DNA of 64,000 nucleotides. Source: Dermanyssus gallinae. Its lineage: Eukaryota > Arthropoda > Arachnida > Mesostigmata > Dermanyssidae. Made by a program: the position numbers and the translations under genes. The DNA lies in NCBI GenBank assembly GCA_003439945.1, contig QVRM01001762.1, positions 62,001-126,000 on the forward strand. Reading direction: 5' to 3'. Below the pieces are notes generated by a model, which had not been told where the DNA came from, searched no databases, and worked only from the letters and a program-made list of their open reading frames with translations. Numbering within the stretch: the stretch's first letter is position 1; each line of letters opens with the position of its first letter. Of this stretch, positions 35,301-40,526 are shown piece by piece.

Positions 35301-35396
35301 CTTGAAGTTGTAGCGGCGTCGGCTGCGGGTCGCGCCGAGGTTAGCGATGTCCTCCCGCGGAGCCACGACATCGGAGTCTCGCCTCAGGTTGTACAT
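3239..35396 (-). CDS. DEG/ENaC-family (amiloride-sensitive type) sodium channel, 12-exon gene
   Basis: Reconstructed by joining 12 minus-strand exons: 35396-35200, 34873-34757, 30385-30290, 29784-29712, 26244-26128, 24319-24234, 23851-23677, 22493-22255, 18552-18359, 17645-17476, 7256-7165, 3374-3239. All borders are GT-AG, all phases agree, and the total is 1692 nt (563 aa). Landmarks: His92-Gly93 gating motif, TM1 about 100-123, FPSLTVC 146-152, extracellular domain with many cysteines (C163, C172, C206, C214, C219, C327, C348, C352, C361, C363, C378 onward), TM2 489-515 with LGGYVGIWLGMS and the GxS filter at 502-504, and a basic C-terminal tail. The family forms trimeric plasma-membrane Na+ channels gated by protons, peptides, mechanical force or other ligands; the stimulus here cannot be read from sequence. 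The length is typical. The start is the first ATG of exon 1, with an in-frame stop about 60 nt upstream, but an acceptor-like site lies between them, so an additional upstream exon is possible. Confidence 0.93.
3375..4790. other. intron 11, unassigned part
   Basis: A (TA)n tract at 3929-3963. No other structure recognised. Confidence 0.4.
4800..6400 (-). pseudogene. old mariner relic, interrupted by a younger element
   Basis: On the minus strand the N-terminal part (about 6400-6100) reads KICAIYGPEIV, like the mariner segment ICAVYG. The central part (about 5260-4850) reads AGDEKWVTH followed by a degraded WWD-K-GV segment, as in the first catalytic Asp region of mariner transposases. Stops and shifts are frequent. 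The two halves are separated by another mariner remnant at about 5295-6042. Confidence 0.55.
5295..6042 (+). mobile_element. degenerate mariner-A copy
   Basis: The left end resembles the mariner-A terminus (TTCTTAGAACGAG). The body resembles copy 9178-10444 (TTTTGGCGCGC, HQNNAPAH-like region near 5866) and the right end resembles the reversed terminus (GAACAACCTACTA). It is internally shortened and coding is destroyed. Confidence 0.65.
6405..8085. other. intron sequence around exon 11
   Basis: Outside exon 11 (7165-7256) I see only AT-rich DNA and a (TA)n tract at 7939-7964. Confidence 0.4.
7165..7256 (-). CDS. channel exon 11 (TM2 and selectivity filter)
   Basis: Residues 489-518. LGGYVGIWLGMSFF matches the family's LGGxLGLWLGxS TM2 signature, with Gly502-Met-Ser504 as the selectivity filter. 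Acceptor CTTGCAG, donor AAACA|GTGAGT. It lies 10.2 kb from exon 10 across a transposon-filled intron. Confidence 0.95.
8090..9060 (+). pseudogene. old mariner relic (plus strand)
   Basis: Broken frames read SWIPHDLSERN (WVPHEL-like motif), CDEKWLFYDSPN (first catalytic region), WWDRHDIVHHEFLPS, then NARPHMG...WDILLHAPYS and a LQNYLQRK tail. The order matches a mariner transposase, with many stops. No clear ends seen. Confidence 0.7.
9105..9177. repeat. (TA)n microsatellite, left flank of a mariner
   Basis: About 36 TA units running directly into the left terminus of the mariner at 9178. Confidence 0.97.
9178..10444 (+). mobile_element. mariner-A element, copy 1 (complete ends)
   Basis: 1267 bp bounded by inverted repeats beginning CAGGTAGTTCAATAAG and reading the same in reverse at 10444, with TA on each side. 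(TA)n tracts flank both sides. Two near-full-length relatives lie at 24748-25974 and 51090-52379. Confidence 0.95.
9355..10378 (+). pseudogene. mariner-A transposase, copy 1 (inactive)
   Basis: Starts MKKKEFRVVIKHFY and contains the helix-turn-helix half and the DDD catalytic half in broken frames. A TAA ends the first frame at 9606, a further stop interrupts the ATVF region near 9958, and a TAG sits at 10048-10050. The second catalytic motif reads HQGNAPAH (Asp changed to Gly); the third, LAPSDYFLF, is intact. A short deletion removes the tail seen in the sister copies (KSWWEKCIEH). Not functional. Confidence 0.9.
10445..10508. repeat. (TA)n microsatellite, right flank of a mariner
   Basis: Continues directly from the mariner right terminus. 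Confidence 0.97.
10793..11819. mobile_element. foldback element F1 (long inverted arms)
   Basis: The ends are CAGGGTCATTTGTAT and its reverse complement. The first about 225 bp (to about 11015) match the last about 200 bp inverted, and the inner parts pair again (about 11190-11305 with about 11495-11600), so the arms approach 500 bp each. A third, partial arm-like segment sits in the centre (about 11360-11455). No transposase frame, so it is non-autonomous. Confidence 0.85.
11845..11909 (+). mobile_element. REL-type retrotransposon 3' tail only (D1)
   Basis: A 65-bp piece starting AAGGCGAGCACTGCCGAGTG and ending near ATATTTTCTA, with the hairpin TGATTAATAAATCA. It is embedded between (TA)n runs on both sides. 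The same tail occurs at 15242-15306, and inverted at 13165-13232 attached to REL coding sequence. Confidence 0.8.
11951..13154. mobile_element. foldback element F2 (long inverted arms)
   Basis: The ends are CAGGGCCTGACGGAAAG and, inverted, CAGGGTGTGACGGAAAG. Arms of about 350-365 bp (about 11951-12303 and 12789-13154) are imperfect inverted copies. The centre (about 12310-12790) has no transposase frame. A related element lies at 36589-37303. Confidence 0.87.
13165..13870 (-). mobile_element. 5'-truncated REL-type non-LTR retrotransposon (D2)
   Basis: Holds the end of the polyprotein on the minus strand, followed by the conserved 3' tail with its hairpin. The 3' end lies close to a short TA run beside F2. 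A broken zinc-binding segment (RHGCHA, about 13770-13830) precedes the endonuclease frame. Confidence 0.8.
13290..13703 (-). pseudogene. restriction-like endonuclease (REL) C-terminal domain of retrotransposon
   Basis: 137 aa fragment. LKPDLVITTPTEVWALDAEV followed by ARQDK fits the PD...D...K catalytic layout of the C-terminal nicking endonuclease of R2/R4-type non-LTR elements. After it comes GSINISISGVW...LGVTKRN, shared with the copy at 15922-16248. It is 5'-truncated and has a frameshift before the zinc motif. Confidence 0.75.
14050..15110 (-). mobile_element. 5'-truncated APE-class LINE copy (E1)
   Basis: Contains the RT second half and C-terminal zinc motif, then a 3' UTR ending AAATAAACAAA and running into (TA)n at 14024-14052. 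Homologous pieces lie at 18940-21060, 44890-45200 and 61321-62000. Confidence 0.8.
14131..15099 (-). pseudogene. LINE reverse transcriptase, C-terminal half
   Basis: 322 aa open frame that begins inside the RT. It has VVMYADDIVV (catalytic YADD box), FPYLGLRLHYTGTTF and RFVYLLAV, and ends in a cysteine cluster (CRCRFCSQICAKYH...C) typical of LINE C-terminal zinc-binding motifs. The frame is uninterrupted, but the endonuclease and RT N-terminus are missing, so it is a dead 5'-truncated insertion. Confidence 0.85.
15242..15306 (+). mobile_element. REL-type retrotransposon 3' tail only (D3)
   Basis: Nearly the same 65-bp tail as 11845-11909 (AAGGCGAGCACTGTTGAGTG ... hairpin ... ATATTTTCTA), again between (TA)n runs. 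Confidence 0.8.
15307..15837. other. unassigned sequence
   Basis: Some open but broken frames on both strands. It may be retrotransposon-derived, but no motif is recognised. Confidence 0.3.
15838..16580 (-). mobile_element. 5'-truncated REL-type non-LTR retrotransposon (D4)
   Basis: Minus-strand copy carrying a zinc motif, an endonuclease domain and a 3' tail with a variant hairpin (TGAATAAATTCA). The same tail recurs at 27870-28030. Confidence 0.8.
15922..16540 (-). pseudogene. REL retrotransposon polyprotein end: CCHC motif plus endonuclease
   Basis: Frame 16538-16272 reads ARLARGRPGYDKFCRHGC...ETLAHIAQVCDHTH, a C-C-H-H/C zinc-binding module placed as in R2-type elements. Frame 16248-15922 reads LDAEVCGPTRDLALARRDK, then GSITVSMTGVWEPES and LGLSKKN. 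A frameshift separates them. The upstream RT is absent. Confidence 0.75.
16585..17020 (+). pseudogene. LINE RT relic (different family)
   Basis: The plus strand reads VRFLGVTLDWGLRG, like the KYLGVTLD motif after the RT catalytic core of many LINEs, then broken remnants ending near 17020. Stops are frequent. Confidence 0.45.
17476..17645 (-). CDS. channel exon 10 (pre-TM2, with acidic insert)
   Basis: Residues 432-488. It opens with an acidic patch (DMDDDDADYYED) and continues into the palm strand leading to TM2 (QFSLTVMF...FTFIE). The acceptor GCGACAG has a weak pyrimidine tract but is the one that keeps the phase. Donor TGAG|GTACGA. Confidence 0.82.
18359..18552 (-). CDS. channel exon 9 (second half of cysteine-rich domain)
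   Basis: Residues 368-431 with CIRQCRQPCKEVTYEV, the C..C..PC...Y signature of the family. It ends in a glycine-rich stretch (TNAGGG). Acceptor CAGCAG, donor GGAG|GTGCGT. Confidence 0.9.
19394..19651 (-). pseudogene. LINE RT fragment with catalytic box
   Basis: Contains NQTVGTPQGDLLSCALLILLL (PQGD motif) and VVMYADNIGV, where YADD has become YADN, destroying a catalytic Asp. Related to 14131-15099. Confidence 0.75.
20427..20990 (-). pseudogene. APE-type endonuclease fragment of LINE
   Basis: Reads LRLADIALLTET, then after breaks GGGFNARIDCG and GLKCVN. This is the GDFNARI motif of apurinic-like LINE endonucleases with Asp replaced by Gly. Stops and a frameshift make it inactive. Confidence 0.7.
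21372..21515 (+). mobile_element. tRNA-derived SINE, family S1 (copy a)
   Basis: Starts GTCGAGCCCGGTGGCGTGG. It has a box B-like GGTTCGAGCCC at 21441-21451 and a box A-like region about 60 nt upstream. The 3' part (CATTAAATCTTGAGAGTCAG) is shared with the copies at 54340-54518 and 54835-55003, which are inverted. Confidence 0.75.
21523..21997 (-). other. open frames of unknown origin
   Basis: Overlapping minus-strand frames of about 100 aa. They sit upstream of the LINE copy E2 and might be ORF1 debris, but no zinc knuckle or coiled coil is clear. Confidence 0.2.
22255..22493 (-). CDS. channel exon 8 (PPYQTQC / CKC region)
   Basis: Residues 288-366. It holds FEPGARYIILVEQF, the LPPPYQTQC motif and the NLCYEMC...CKC cluster, which are hallmark motifs of the DEG/ENaC cysteine-rich domain. 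Acceptor ATGTTAG, donor CCAG|GTTAAT. Confidence 0.93.
22494..23284. other. intron 7 sequence, nothing recognised
   Basis: AT-rich. An 80-codon minus frame (22710-22952) has no splice support. Confidence 0.35.
23360..23448 (-). mobile_element. 3' scrap of a REL-type retrotransposon (family G)
   Basis: The minus strand reads EVQRGNAAAVLGSLPSG to a stop. This is the same end as in the element at 39.9-44.5 kb and the fragment at 36192-36503 (QRGNAASV). It abuts (TA)n on its 5' side and lies near (TA)n on its 3' side. Confidence 0.6.
23449..23534. repeat. (TA)n microsatellite
   Basis: About 43 units with one AATA interruption. Another (TA)n lies at 23287-23314. Confidence 0.97.
23677..23851 (-). 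CDS. channel exon 7 (MCYSLDL motif)
   Basis: Residues 230-287. FPDAMCYSLDL matches the family's G-x-CYTFN position. The exon then runs through the beta-rich middle of the ectodomain to a conserved IH-like segment (VLHQ). Acceptor TTCACGCAG, donor CCAG|GTACTC. Confidence 0.87.
24234..24319 (-). CDS. channel exon 6 (extracellular, cysteine-rich)
   Basis: Residues 201-228 with three cysteines (HCHMKPTSGCEPFEC). This corresponds to the C...C...F segment that precedes the family's CYTFN-like motif. Acceptor CTTACAG, donor CTAG|GTAAAA. Confidence 0.85.
24748..25974 (-). mobile_element. mariner-A element, copy 2 (complete ends)
   Basis: 1227 bp with the CAGGTAGTTCAATAAG termini and TA at each side, flanked by (TA)n at 24708-24747 and 25975-26031. 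Transposase on the minus strand. Confidence 0.95.
24814..25855 (-). pseudogene. mariner-A transposase, copy 2 (inactive)
   Basis: Broken into frames at 25791-25393 (DNA-binding half, NIKEIAKALGISLDSVH), 25504-25244 (VDESWVHHYTPETQ, first catalytic Asp) and 25152-24814 (HQDNAPAH and LAPSDYFLF, second and third Asp intact). It carries the same in-frame TAG as the other copies (25165-25167), plus frameshifts. Confidence 0.9.
25975..26031. repeat. (TA)n microsatellite with TATG units
   Basis: Right flank of mariner-A copy 2. Confidence 0.95.
26128..26244 (-). CDS. channel exon 5 (extracellular)
   Basis: Residues 162-200, in phase 0 at both ends. It contains two cysteines (VCEIETLQELC) early in the extracellular domain. 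Acceptor CCGTTCAG, donor AAAG|GTAGGT. Confidence 0.85.
26640..27125 (-). pseudogene. old mariner relic (minus strand)
   Basis: Reads MKKICAVYMSGT (N-terminal ICAVYG motif), then WWDQSNSGHYELLQ and VVFHHDNTHLHDF (second catalytic Asp region) through many stops. Same old family as 4800-6400. Confidence 0.6.
27125..27813. other. intron 4 sequence
   Basis: Short (TA)n tracts at about 27230-27246 and 27530-27551; otherwise unassigned. Confidence 0.35.
27870..28030 (+). mobile_element. REL-type retrotransposon 3' piece (D5) between (TA)n tracts
   Basis: Matches the last about 160 bp of the copy at 15838-16580 (GGTCTTCCGGGCGCACC ... AATAAATTCAATGTTGTATTCC). (TA)n at 27814-27842 lies close before it and (TA)n at 28033-28078 directly after it. 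Confidence 0.8.
28081..29358 (-). mobile_element. mariner-B element, intact
   Basis: 1278 bp with inverted repeats GGTAAGTCAAAAAGTT... (about 28 bp, one mismatch in the first 25), flanked by TA and then by (TA)n on both sides (28033-28078, 29359-29386). Lies in intron 4 of the channel gene. Confidence 0.95.
28152..29180 (-). CDS. mariner-B transposase, full-length open frame
   Basis: 342 aa starting MEDKNTHFRH. It has an N-terminal helix-turn-helix region (RRICAVYGENAVHKSTVEKRF), a second HTH (TIKEIEDVTGVSHGTVW), a linker WLPHDLNDRQ and catalytic motifs ITGDEKW, FQHDKATPH and YSPDFAPSDYHLF. Exactly 34 residues lie between the second and third Asp, so it is D34D. It would cut and paste its element at TA sites. 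The usual HDNAxPH reads HDKATPH here, a change that may lower activity. The frame extends 46 codons upstream, but the ATG at 29180 fits the family length. Sequence resembles mellifera/cecropia-type and SETMAR-like mariners. Confidence 0.93.
   Translation of the reverse strand: MEDKNTHFRHIMLFSYREGISAAQPTRRICAVYGENAVHKSTVEKRFTRFKAGNFNLEYEPRSGRPNVVETDEVISLVTSNPGLTIKEIEDVTGVSHGTVWNRLHDAGFSCKRNIWLPHDLNDRQLEGRVDTCHALLRKNLNEPFLRRLITGDEKWILYRNVTQKRSWVPRGSQAAAIPKPEIHQKKVMLCCWWDCKGVVYFELLPMGQTINSVVYCRQLEDLKAAVATKRPELSNRWGVTFQHDKATPHKSLATRQKLAEFDWDVLPHPAYSPDFAPSDYHLFRSLQNSLDGTTFESLEAIKNHLTQYFDEKDKTFWEKGIMDLPRRWAKVIEQNGQYIIE
29712..29784 (-). CDS. channel exon 4 (FPSLTVC motif)
   Basis: A 73-nt exon encoding residues 138-161. 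It carries VFPSLTVCVAN, the equivalent of the family's FPAVTICN signature just after TM1. Acceptor CTCTTGCAG, donor AAAAG|GTATGA. Its first base completes the split Arg codon from exon 3. Confidence 0.9.
30290..30385 (-). CDS. channel exon 3 (TM1)
   Basis: Encodes SLITILCVVGFVYQSADFF and the following residues, a clear first transmembrane helix, and ends in FPTTTNI. Acceptor TTGTTGCAG, donor TTCG|GTACAG. Reading past the donor meets a TGA 8 codons later, so splicing is required at this point. Confidence 0.88.
30900..31800 (-). pseudogene. LINE RT relic in duplication unit 1
   Basis: The minus strand reads EQHGFRKEKSV, YADN-like remnants, then GLLVNADKTKAFKFRPGG and LVNTFCYYRVNF, the order of RT motifs after the catalytic core, with stops throughout. 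Repeated in unit 2 (about 32415-33315). Confidence 0.6.
32415..33315 (-). pseudogene. LINE RT relic in duplication unit 2
   Basis: Duplicate of the relic in unit 1, with the same stops. Confidence 0.6.
34005..34557. mobile_element. solo LTR, Gypsy-like (candidate)
   Basis: 553 bp starting TGTAACG and ending CGTTACA, a perfect short terminal inversion, flanked by the same 4-bp ATAT at 34001-34004 and 34558-34561. A 4-bp target duplication and TG..CA ends fit a Gypsy-class LTR left after recombination. No coding sequence inside. Confidence 0.65.
34757..34873 (-). CDS. channel exon 2 (HG motif)
   Basis: Encodes residues 67-104. It contains KRKPIHGLRQF, which carries the conserved His-Gly motif that precedes TM1 in DEG/ENaC channels and affects gating. 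Acceptor CTGGCAG, donor TTGAG|GTAAGC. A longer open frame overlaps it in another phase, but only this phase joins exons 1 and 3 without a stop. Confidence 0.88.
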
Positions 35397-36057
35397 CGTG
35401 GTGGGGCACGTCTCAAACGAAGCCAAGAAGAAGTCTAAATGAAGGAAGAAATCCTAGGATTATTGTCTGGAATTAACAGGCATCTTGTGCCGATTTTACA
35501 ATTCCTACAGACCCCCAAGGAAGCACGCAACCTAGAGCGCAACACAGATACGTAGGCATTTTTAGCACTGGTGCTTACGTGAATGTCATCTGTCTATCCT
35601 TGGAATAAAAAAACAATTCTCGGGTTTGGCTGCTACTGTAAATGGTAATACAACAACGTCAGAATTAAAATTAATATATTAGAATAGTACACAAAATAGT
35701 TACTAAATAGGGGTCATTGCTGGTATAGGCCATTTAAGGGCTGGCATTAAGAACTGGAGAGACACCTCGTGCAGTAAAAACTTTTGCCAAGTTGGCTGAA
35801 CCACGTCAGTCTTTTTGCAATTTCCGAGCCAATTGAAGAAATTCTGTTAAAGCAGAACCAAGACTAAAGTTCTTTTAGCTGTTACTAACTAACAATAAAA
35901 TCCTTTTTTACATTTTTTCATTGGGAATTTTGCTCAGTAAGGAATACTACCGCAAAATCTCAAAAGATTGCGCGAGCGAACACTTCCGAGGCAAGAGAGT
36001 AAGCTCTGAGCAAACAACTCTTGGATCCCCCTAGTTACTAGGCAGTTTTAGTTTTGT
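34874..36057. other. intron 1, exon 1 and upstream flank
   Basis: Outside exon 1, nothing recognised. The channel promoter is not identified. Confidence 0.35.
35200..35396 (-). CDS. channel exon 1 (N-terminal cytoplasmic tail)
   Basis: Encodes residues 1-65 plus two bases of codon 66, starting MYNLRRDSD. It is basic and polar, as expected of a cytoplasmic tail. The donor is CAGG|GTAACC. The reading frame stays open upstream to a TAG near 35455. A good acceptor (TTCATTTAG) lies between them at about 35436, so the exon may begin there with 5' UTR or coding from an upstream exon. Confidence 0.75.
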
Positions 36058-36099
36058 ATATATATATATATAAACATATATATATATATATATGCAAGA

Positions 36100-36510
36100 A
36101 TTTACTTTTCATATATTACATTCTGTTTGTGGGACACATGTTACAAAAAATTGGCTAAGCCAGTGTGCCTAGCAAGTATGTATTGTGACTATCACGTGTC
36201 CGTCTCGTCTAGGCTAGGCCGGGACCACTTCAGAAGAGTGCCCCGAACGGAGGCCGCGTTTCCACGTTGTATGTCGAGAGTCAGACGTTGGAAGGACGAC
36301 GATCTGCTATCACCGGTTGACTGATCTAACAAAGTGCCGACTTTGCGGATCAGCTGTCTGATTCGAACACTAGGAGCATCCAAGGTCTCAAACACAAGAG
36401 GCCAGAATTCGTGGGGATACCCAACTGATGAGTATTTTCGTAGCTTGTTGGTCTCCGCAAGGTGGGCTGCATAACCGGCTTCGGATGCGCCGCCACCGAC
36501 CATAGAAAGT
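36100..36510 (-). mobile_element. REL-type retrotransposon fragment (family G, copy 2)
   Basis: The frame 36503-36192 reads HLAETNKLRKY, FWPLVFETL, then LTLDIQRGNAASV. This corresponds to the C-terminal domain of the element at 39.9-44.5 kb. (TA)n lies on both sides (36058-36092, 36532-36588). Confidence 0.7.
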
Positions 36511-36527
36511 GCTAAGGAGCGATTCTA

Positions 36528-36588
<61 letters not shown>

Positions 36589-36594
<6 letters not shown>

Positions 36595-37301
36595 CGATTT
36601 CGAAAGCGATATAAGGGCAATATCTGATATATAGATCTCGTTAAAGCGGATATTTTGCCCAGTGGAACATGATCTCTGAGAAATTCTGTTTCGAAGTGAG
36701 AGCTAAATTGTTACAATTTGGGATACTGGTGTTGTTACCCAACACAGAAGCATAAAATATGCCATTGCGAGACCAGTCATATACAGAAACTAAGCACATC
36801 GTCGTGTTCGTGAGAAAATTCTGCTTCGTTTTTCGCCACACAGGCATTTATGCATGCACTCAATCTCAATATGCCCGCCGAAAAAAACTTAAATAGTTCG
36901 CAACCAGGACTCGCATTGCTATCTATTTGAAACCAAATTGATCATGGTGCGCATTGGCGTGAATGTGTTCGTTTTGAGCGCTGTCAATGGTTATGATTTT
37001 GCGGTATTTGGTGTCAAAGCGAATTAAATAATTGTATTCATGCGAATTCTCTTCTAAACGACCATGTCGCATCTTCTGGTCAGCGTTATAAGTTTTTCAG
37101 AGGAAGGAGAATTTTCTCACGAACACGACGTGGCACATTTCGTGCTTCTATATCGGGCAACAACACCAGCGTCATAAATTGTTGTAATTTTACCCTCACT
37201 CCGGAGCAAGACTTCCCAGAGACTATGTTCCATTGAAAAAAATATTTGTTTAAAGAAATTCTACAGTTCCTTATATCGCTCTCGAAATAGTCCTGTAACG
37301 C

Positions 37302-37303
<2 letters not shown>
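36589..37303. mobile_element. foldback element F3, relative of F2
   Basis: The arms (about 36589-36840 and 36950-37303) are inverted copies and match the F2 arms (GAGCGATATA, ACATGATCTCTGAGAA, CATGTCGCATCTTCT). The left terminus lost its first about 15 bp. Flanked by (TA)n at 36532-36588 and 37305-37332. Confidence 0.8.
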
Positions 37304-37335
<32 letters not shown>

Positions 37336-37418
37336 GCAAGCAAAAGCCATTTTTTGCAAAGTTTCCTCAATTGTTACAATTGGTAATTGGAAAATGTGAG
37401 CTCAATGATGAATAATTC

Positions 37419-37455
<37 letters not shown>

Positions 37456-37456
<1 letters not shown>

Positions 37457-38399
37457 GAGGTGTGTTCAAAACGTATCGCGACTTTTGAATTTTCATGGGG
37501 TTACGTATATTCGAATTTCGATTTTTTGTGGCGTTATGTTGGTACTCATGTCTCTCACTTATGCCGACAAGCTCGGCCATTTAGAATGTTCACTTAATTG
37601 TTGACAGCTGCTTTGCTTGCACGTGTTTTGGATCGTCTTCGATTTTTACCTATTCAAAAAAATGGATCAAATAACCTGTATCAAATTTTGTGTGAAAAAC
37701 GAAATTAAGTGCGCGGATGCATTCCGAATGTTGACTGTGGCATACGGAGAAGCTACCTTGGACCGAAGCAACGTTTATCGGTGGTACAAAATGTTCTCAG
37801 AAGGCCGAGAAGATGTGAACGACGAAGAGCGTGCCGGACGCCCGAGCACTTCAACAACAGACGAAAAAATTAATGATTAACGATTGCAGGGGCGTGGTGC
37901 ATCATGAGTTCTTGCCACAGGGTAGAACGGTCAATAAGGAATATTACCTGCAAGTTATGCGCAATTTGCGCGAAGCAATCCGCCAGAAACGCCCGGATTT
38001 GTGGAAGAACAAAAATTGGCTTTTGCACCACGATAACGCCCCTGCTCACACATCGTTGCTTGTGCGCGAGTTTTTGGCCAAAAACAACACACTAATGATG
38101 CCGCAGCCACCGTATTCCCCAGATCTGGCCCCCTGTGACTTTTTCTTGTTCCCTAAACTGAAGAGGCCCATGAAAGGACGACGTTACGCTACGCTTGACG
38201 AGATAAAGACGGCATCGAAGGAGGAGCTGAACAAGGTTAAAAAAAATGGTTTTTTGAAGTGCTTCGAAGATTGGAAAAACCGTTGGCACAAGTGTATAAT
38301 ATCTCATGGGGATTACTTTGAAGGGGACAAAATAGATATTCATGAATAAATGAATAATTTTTGAAAAAACACAAAAGTCGCGATACGTTTTGAACACAC

Positions 38400-38403
<4 letters not shown>
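37456..38403 (+). mobile_element. mariner-C element with internal deletion (copy 1)
   Basis: 948 bp with termini CGAGGTGTGTTCAAAACG, flanked by (TA)n (37422-37455, 38404-38552). It is nearly identical to the intact copy at 55989-57305 but lacks about 370 bp of coding sequence. Confidence 0.95.
37662..38349 (+). pseudogene. mariner-C transposase, deleted
   Basis: Begins [19 protein letters not shown] and runs through the first HTH to TDEKIND then a stop (37878-37880). The deletion removes the second HTH and the first catalytic Asp. The second half ([13 protein letters not shown] to GDKIDIHE) keeps HHDNAPAH and LAPCDFFLF. It can only move in trans. Confidence 0.93.
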
Positions 38404-38463
<60 letters not shown>

Positions 38464-38503
38464 TATATATAGATATATATATATAGTATATATATATATA
38501 TAA

Positions 38504-38552
<49 letters not shown>
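38404..38552. repeat. long compound (TA)n microsatellite
   Basis: About 150 bp of TA with a few single-base interruptions. Confidence 0.97.
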
Positions 38553-38556
<4 letters not shown>

Positions 38557-38559
38557 GCG

Positions 38560-38900
38560 GCCATGCATAGCTGTTGCTTTGTACTATGCGCAGAATGCTT
38601 TGAGTTAGCACTCAAACGCGACACGAAACGCAAGCGGAACGAATCGTTACCATTCCAATTGAACGCAGATGAGACTGGTCTTCTTGTCAAAACGCTGCGA
38701 CGCGCACACAAGCTTGCTCCACGACGGTCGCGACATCGCGAATGCCAAGGCGCAGCTTTGTGTTTTCCTGCCCTCTACCACTTGTGTATGTGCAAACACA
38801 ATTGCCTAGCAACCCGAACGAAGCGTCGTCATGCCGCTTCACCTCTCGGTTGGCGAACCGTTGGGATGGGATAGGACTGGGAGATAGGAATGGGGGCGAA
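38560..38900 (+). pseudogene. possible pogo/Tigger transposase scrap
   Basis: FQLNADETGLLVKTLRR resembles the FNADETGLF motif of the DDE_1 superfamily. No other motif is convincing. Confidence 0.3.
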
Positions 38901-38904
38901 GCGG

Positions 38905-39840
38905 CTTAAACGAGGTGAACTCCAATTGCGTGGAGCTCTCCAGCGACGCGAACAAGAAGCTGCGTTTGTGGCCAATGTGAGCGCTACCCACCAAACCCGT
39001 CCTGGCCAAGACTAACTGGCAAAAAAAACTCTGTCAGGCTGAAGCCCGCGCGATTCGCGTCAGCTAAGAAAGCAAGCGGCAATCATAGTTATCGTTGAAT
39101 ATGTCTGTGTCGCCTCCTATTGTTCCCTTTCGTCTGCGGGGATATCATGGCAATATACGACATAGACCTCCACACCGCTCTAACGCTGCCACTATTACTA
39201 TTGCCACTATAAGTTTCCTGCACTGGTTGCTATAATGGCAATATAGTTATTTCTATTTCCATGTTTTTCGACTCCACGAGCAACACACAGTTTGAAACTA
39301 AGCATATTCGTATTTTGGCATGCATATATTGTTAAAATTGGTAATTTCTGCTTTTTCAATATTACATGCGCTAGCCATATAATTGTGGGGCAGGCATCGT
39401 GTGGTTTAATAAATCATTATAAATCAATATGGATAGACCGCATCTAGGTCCAGTGCGAACGTTTTGTAAATATATACGATTGCGAATAGATGCTAATAAC
39501 TATTCTGTAAGGCTAATGCCCGTGTACGATTTTGCACTGACACGTTAAAGCCTCGTCGACATAGAAACGATAGTGTGTGGCAATACGCGCCTTTGGCATG
39601 TTCATTCCCTAATGTGCCCGAGAAGGCCAAGATTATGATATGATTATTAATAAGTTTGCTTGCAAACCTATTCTCTGCTGACAGGTCCCTTTTTGAACCT
39701 ATGTAAAACAGCCAGCGTCTGACGATCAGTTGTTTTATAAATGGGCAACATTTGCCCCTTATAACCATTTGACAATAGTAGGAATTTGATAACAACAACA
39801 GTTACCTTTAATTTCAATCTGTCAGCTGAGTTTTACAATA
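38905..39840. other. unassigned sequence
   Basis: No coding motif or repeat recognised. Confidence 0.35.
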
Positions 39841-39983
39841 CTTGATCTAGTTTTTTTTTCAGTTAGTAGTATTTTATTTAATCAAAATAGTATCAAGAAC
39901 ATTATTAGTCCTACGGGATCTCAGGGAACCCTTCGGCGGAGGGAAGGGACCCTTTGACTGACGCTGCGTTTCCCCGCTGAAGC

Positions 39984-40526
39984 TCAATCGATACTCGCTG
40001 CAGTAGGAACTCTCCAGAACGAGGATCCCTTGTGACTGCATTTAGTCTTTTTCCAAGCTCTAAAAAATCTTGACGTTTCTTCACCCATGGGTCCGTAGGT
40101 TTCTATGACAATTGGCTGGACGATAAACTGCGGATTGAGTTCTCTGTACTTCGCTAACTTGCAGTCCTCCGCAAGACAAGCAGAGCCACCAGCTTTCTGG
40201 CTTGTTCGAGCGACGTAGCTCCTGGCCAATGTACACGACAGGGTAACGTCCCAGACAAGTAGGCAACCTCTTTCCCAAGGGGTTAGTGTTTTGCCGTCCG
40301 GTCGTAACCCACTATTGGCGCTAAGGCCTAGTGGCTCTTTCACAGCCGGCACCTGTGCACTGTGCAGTGCACGACAGACGACGTCGTTTATTGCATAGTG
40401 CCGTGGGTGGCGGCCGGCGCTGTATCGGCACGATAGAGCGTGTTTCCCTGTTGTTGTTACGGGGGACCGACACCGGTTACAAAGATGAGCGGCACAGACC
40501 GTCTCCCCCAGCCGCAGACCAGACAC
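39984..40526 (-). pseudogene. retrotransposon ORF2 C-terminal zinc finger and REL endonuclease
   Basis: 180 aa. CNRCRSPVTTTGKHALSC is a CCHC zinc motif of the kind found before the endonuclease in R2-type elements. GLRPDGKTLTPWERG and LVWDVTLS then give a PD...D catalytic pattern, followed by AEDCKLAKYREL. It is separated from the RT part by stops near 40560-40730. The catalytic role is inferred from family layout. Confidence 0.72.

Noticed and set aside
38340..38711. Frames with long Tyr-Ile runs here and at 23440-23636, 57067-57574 and 62636-63401
   Set aside because: These are (TA)n microsatellites read as codons.
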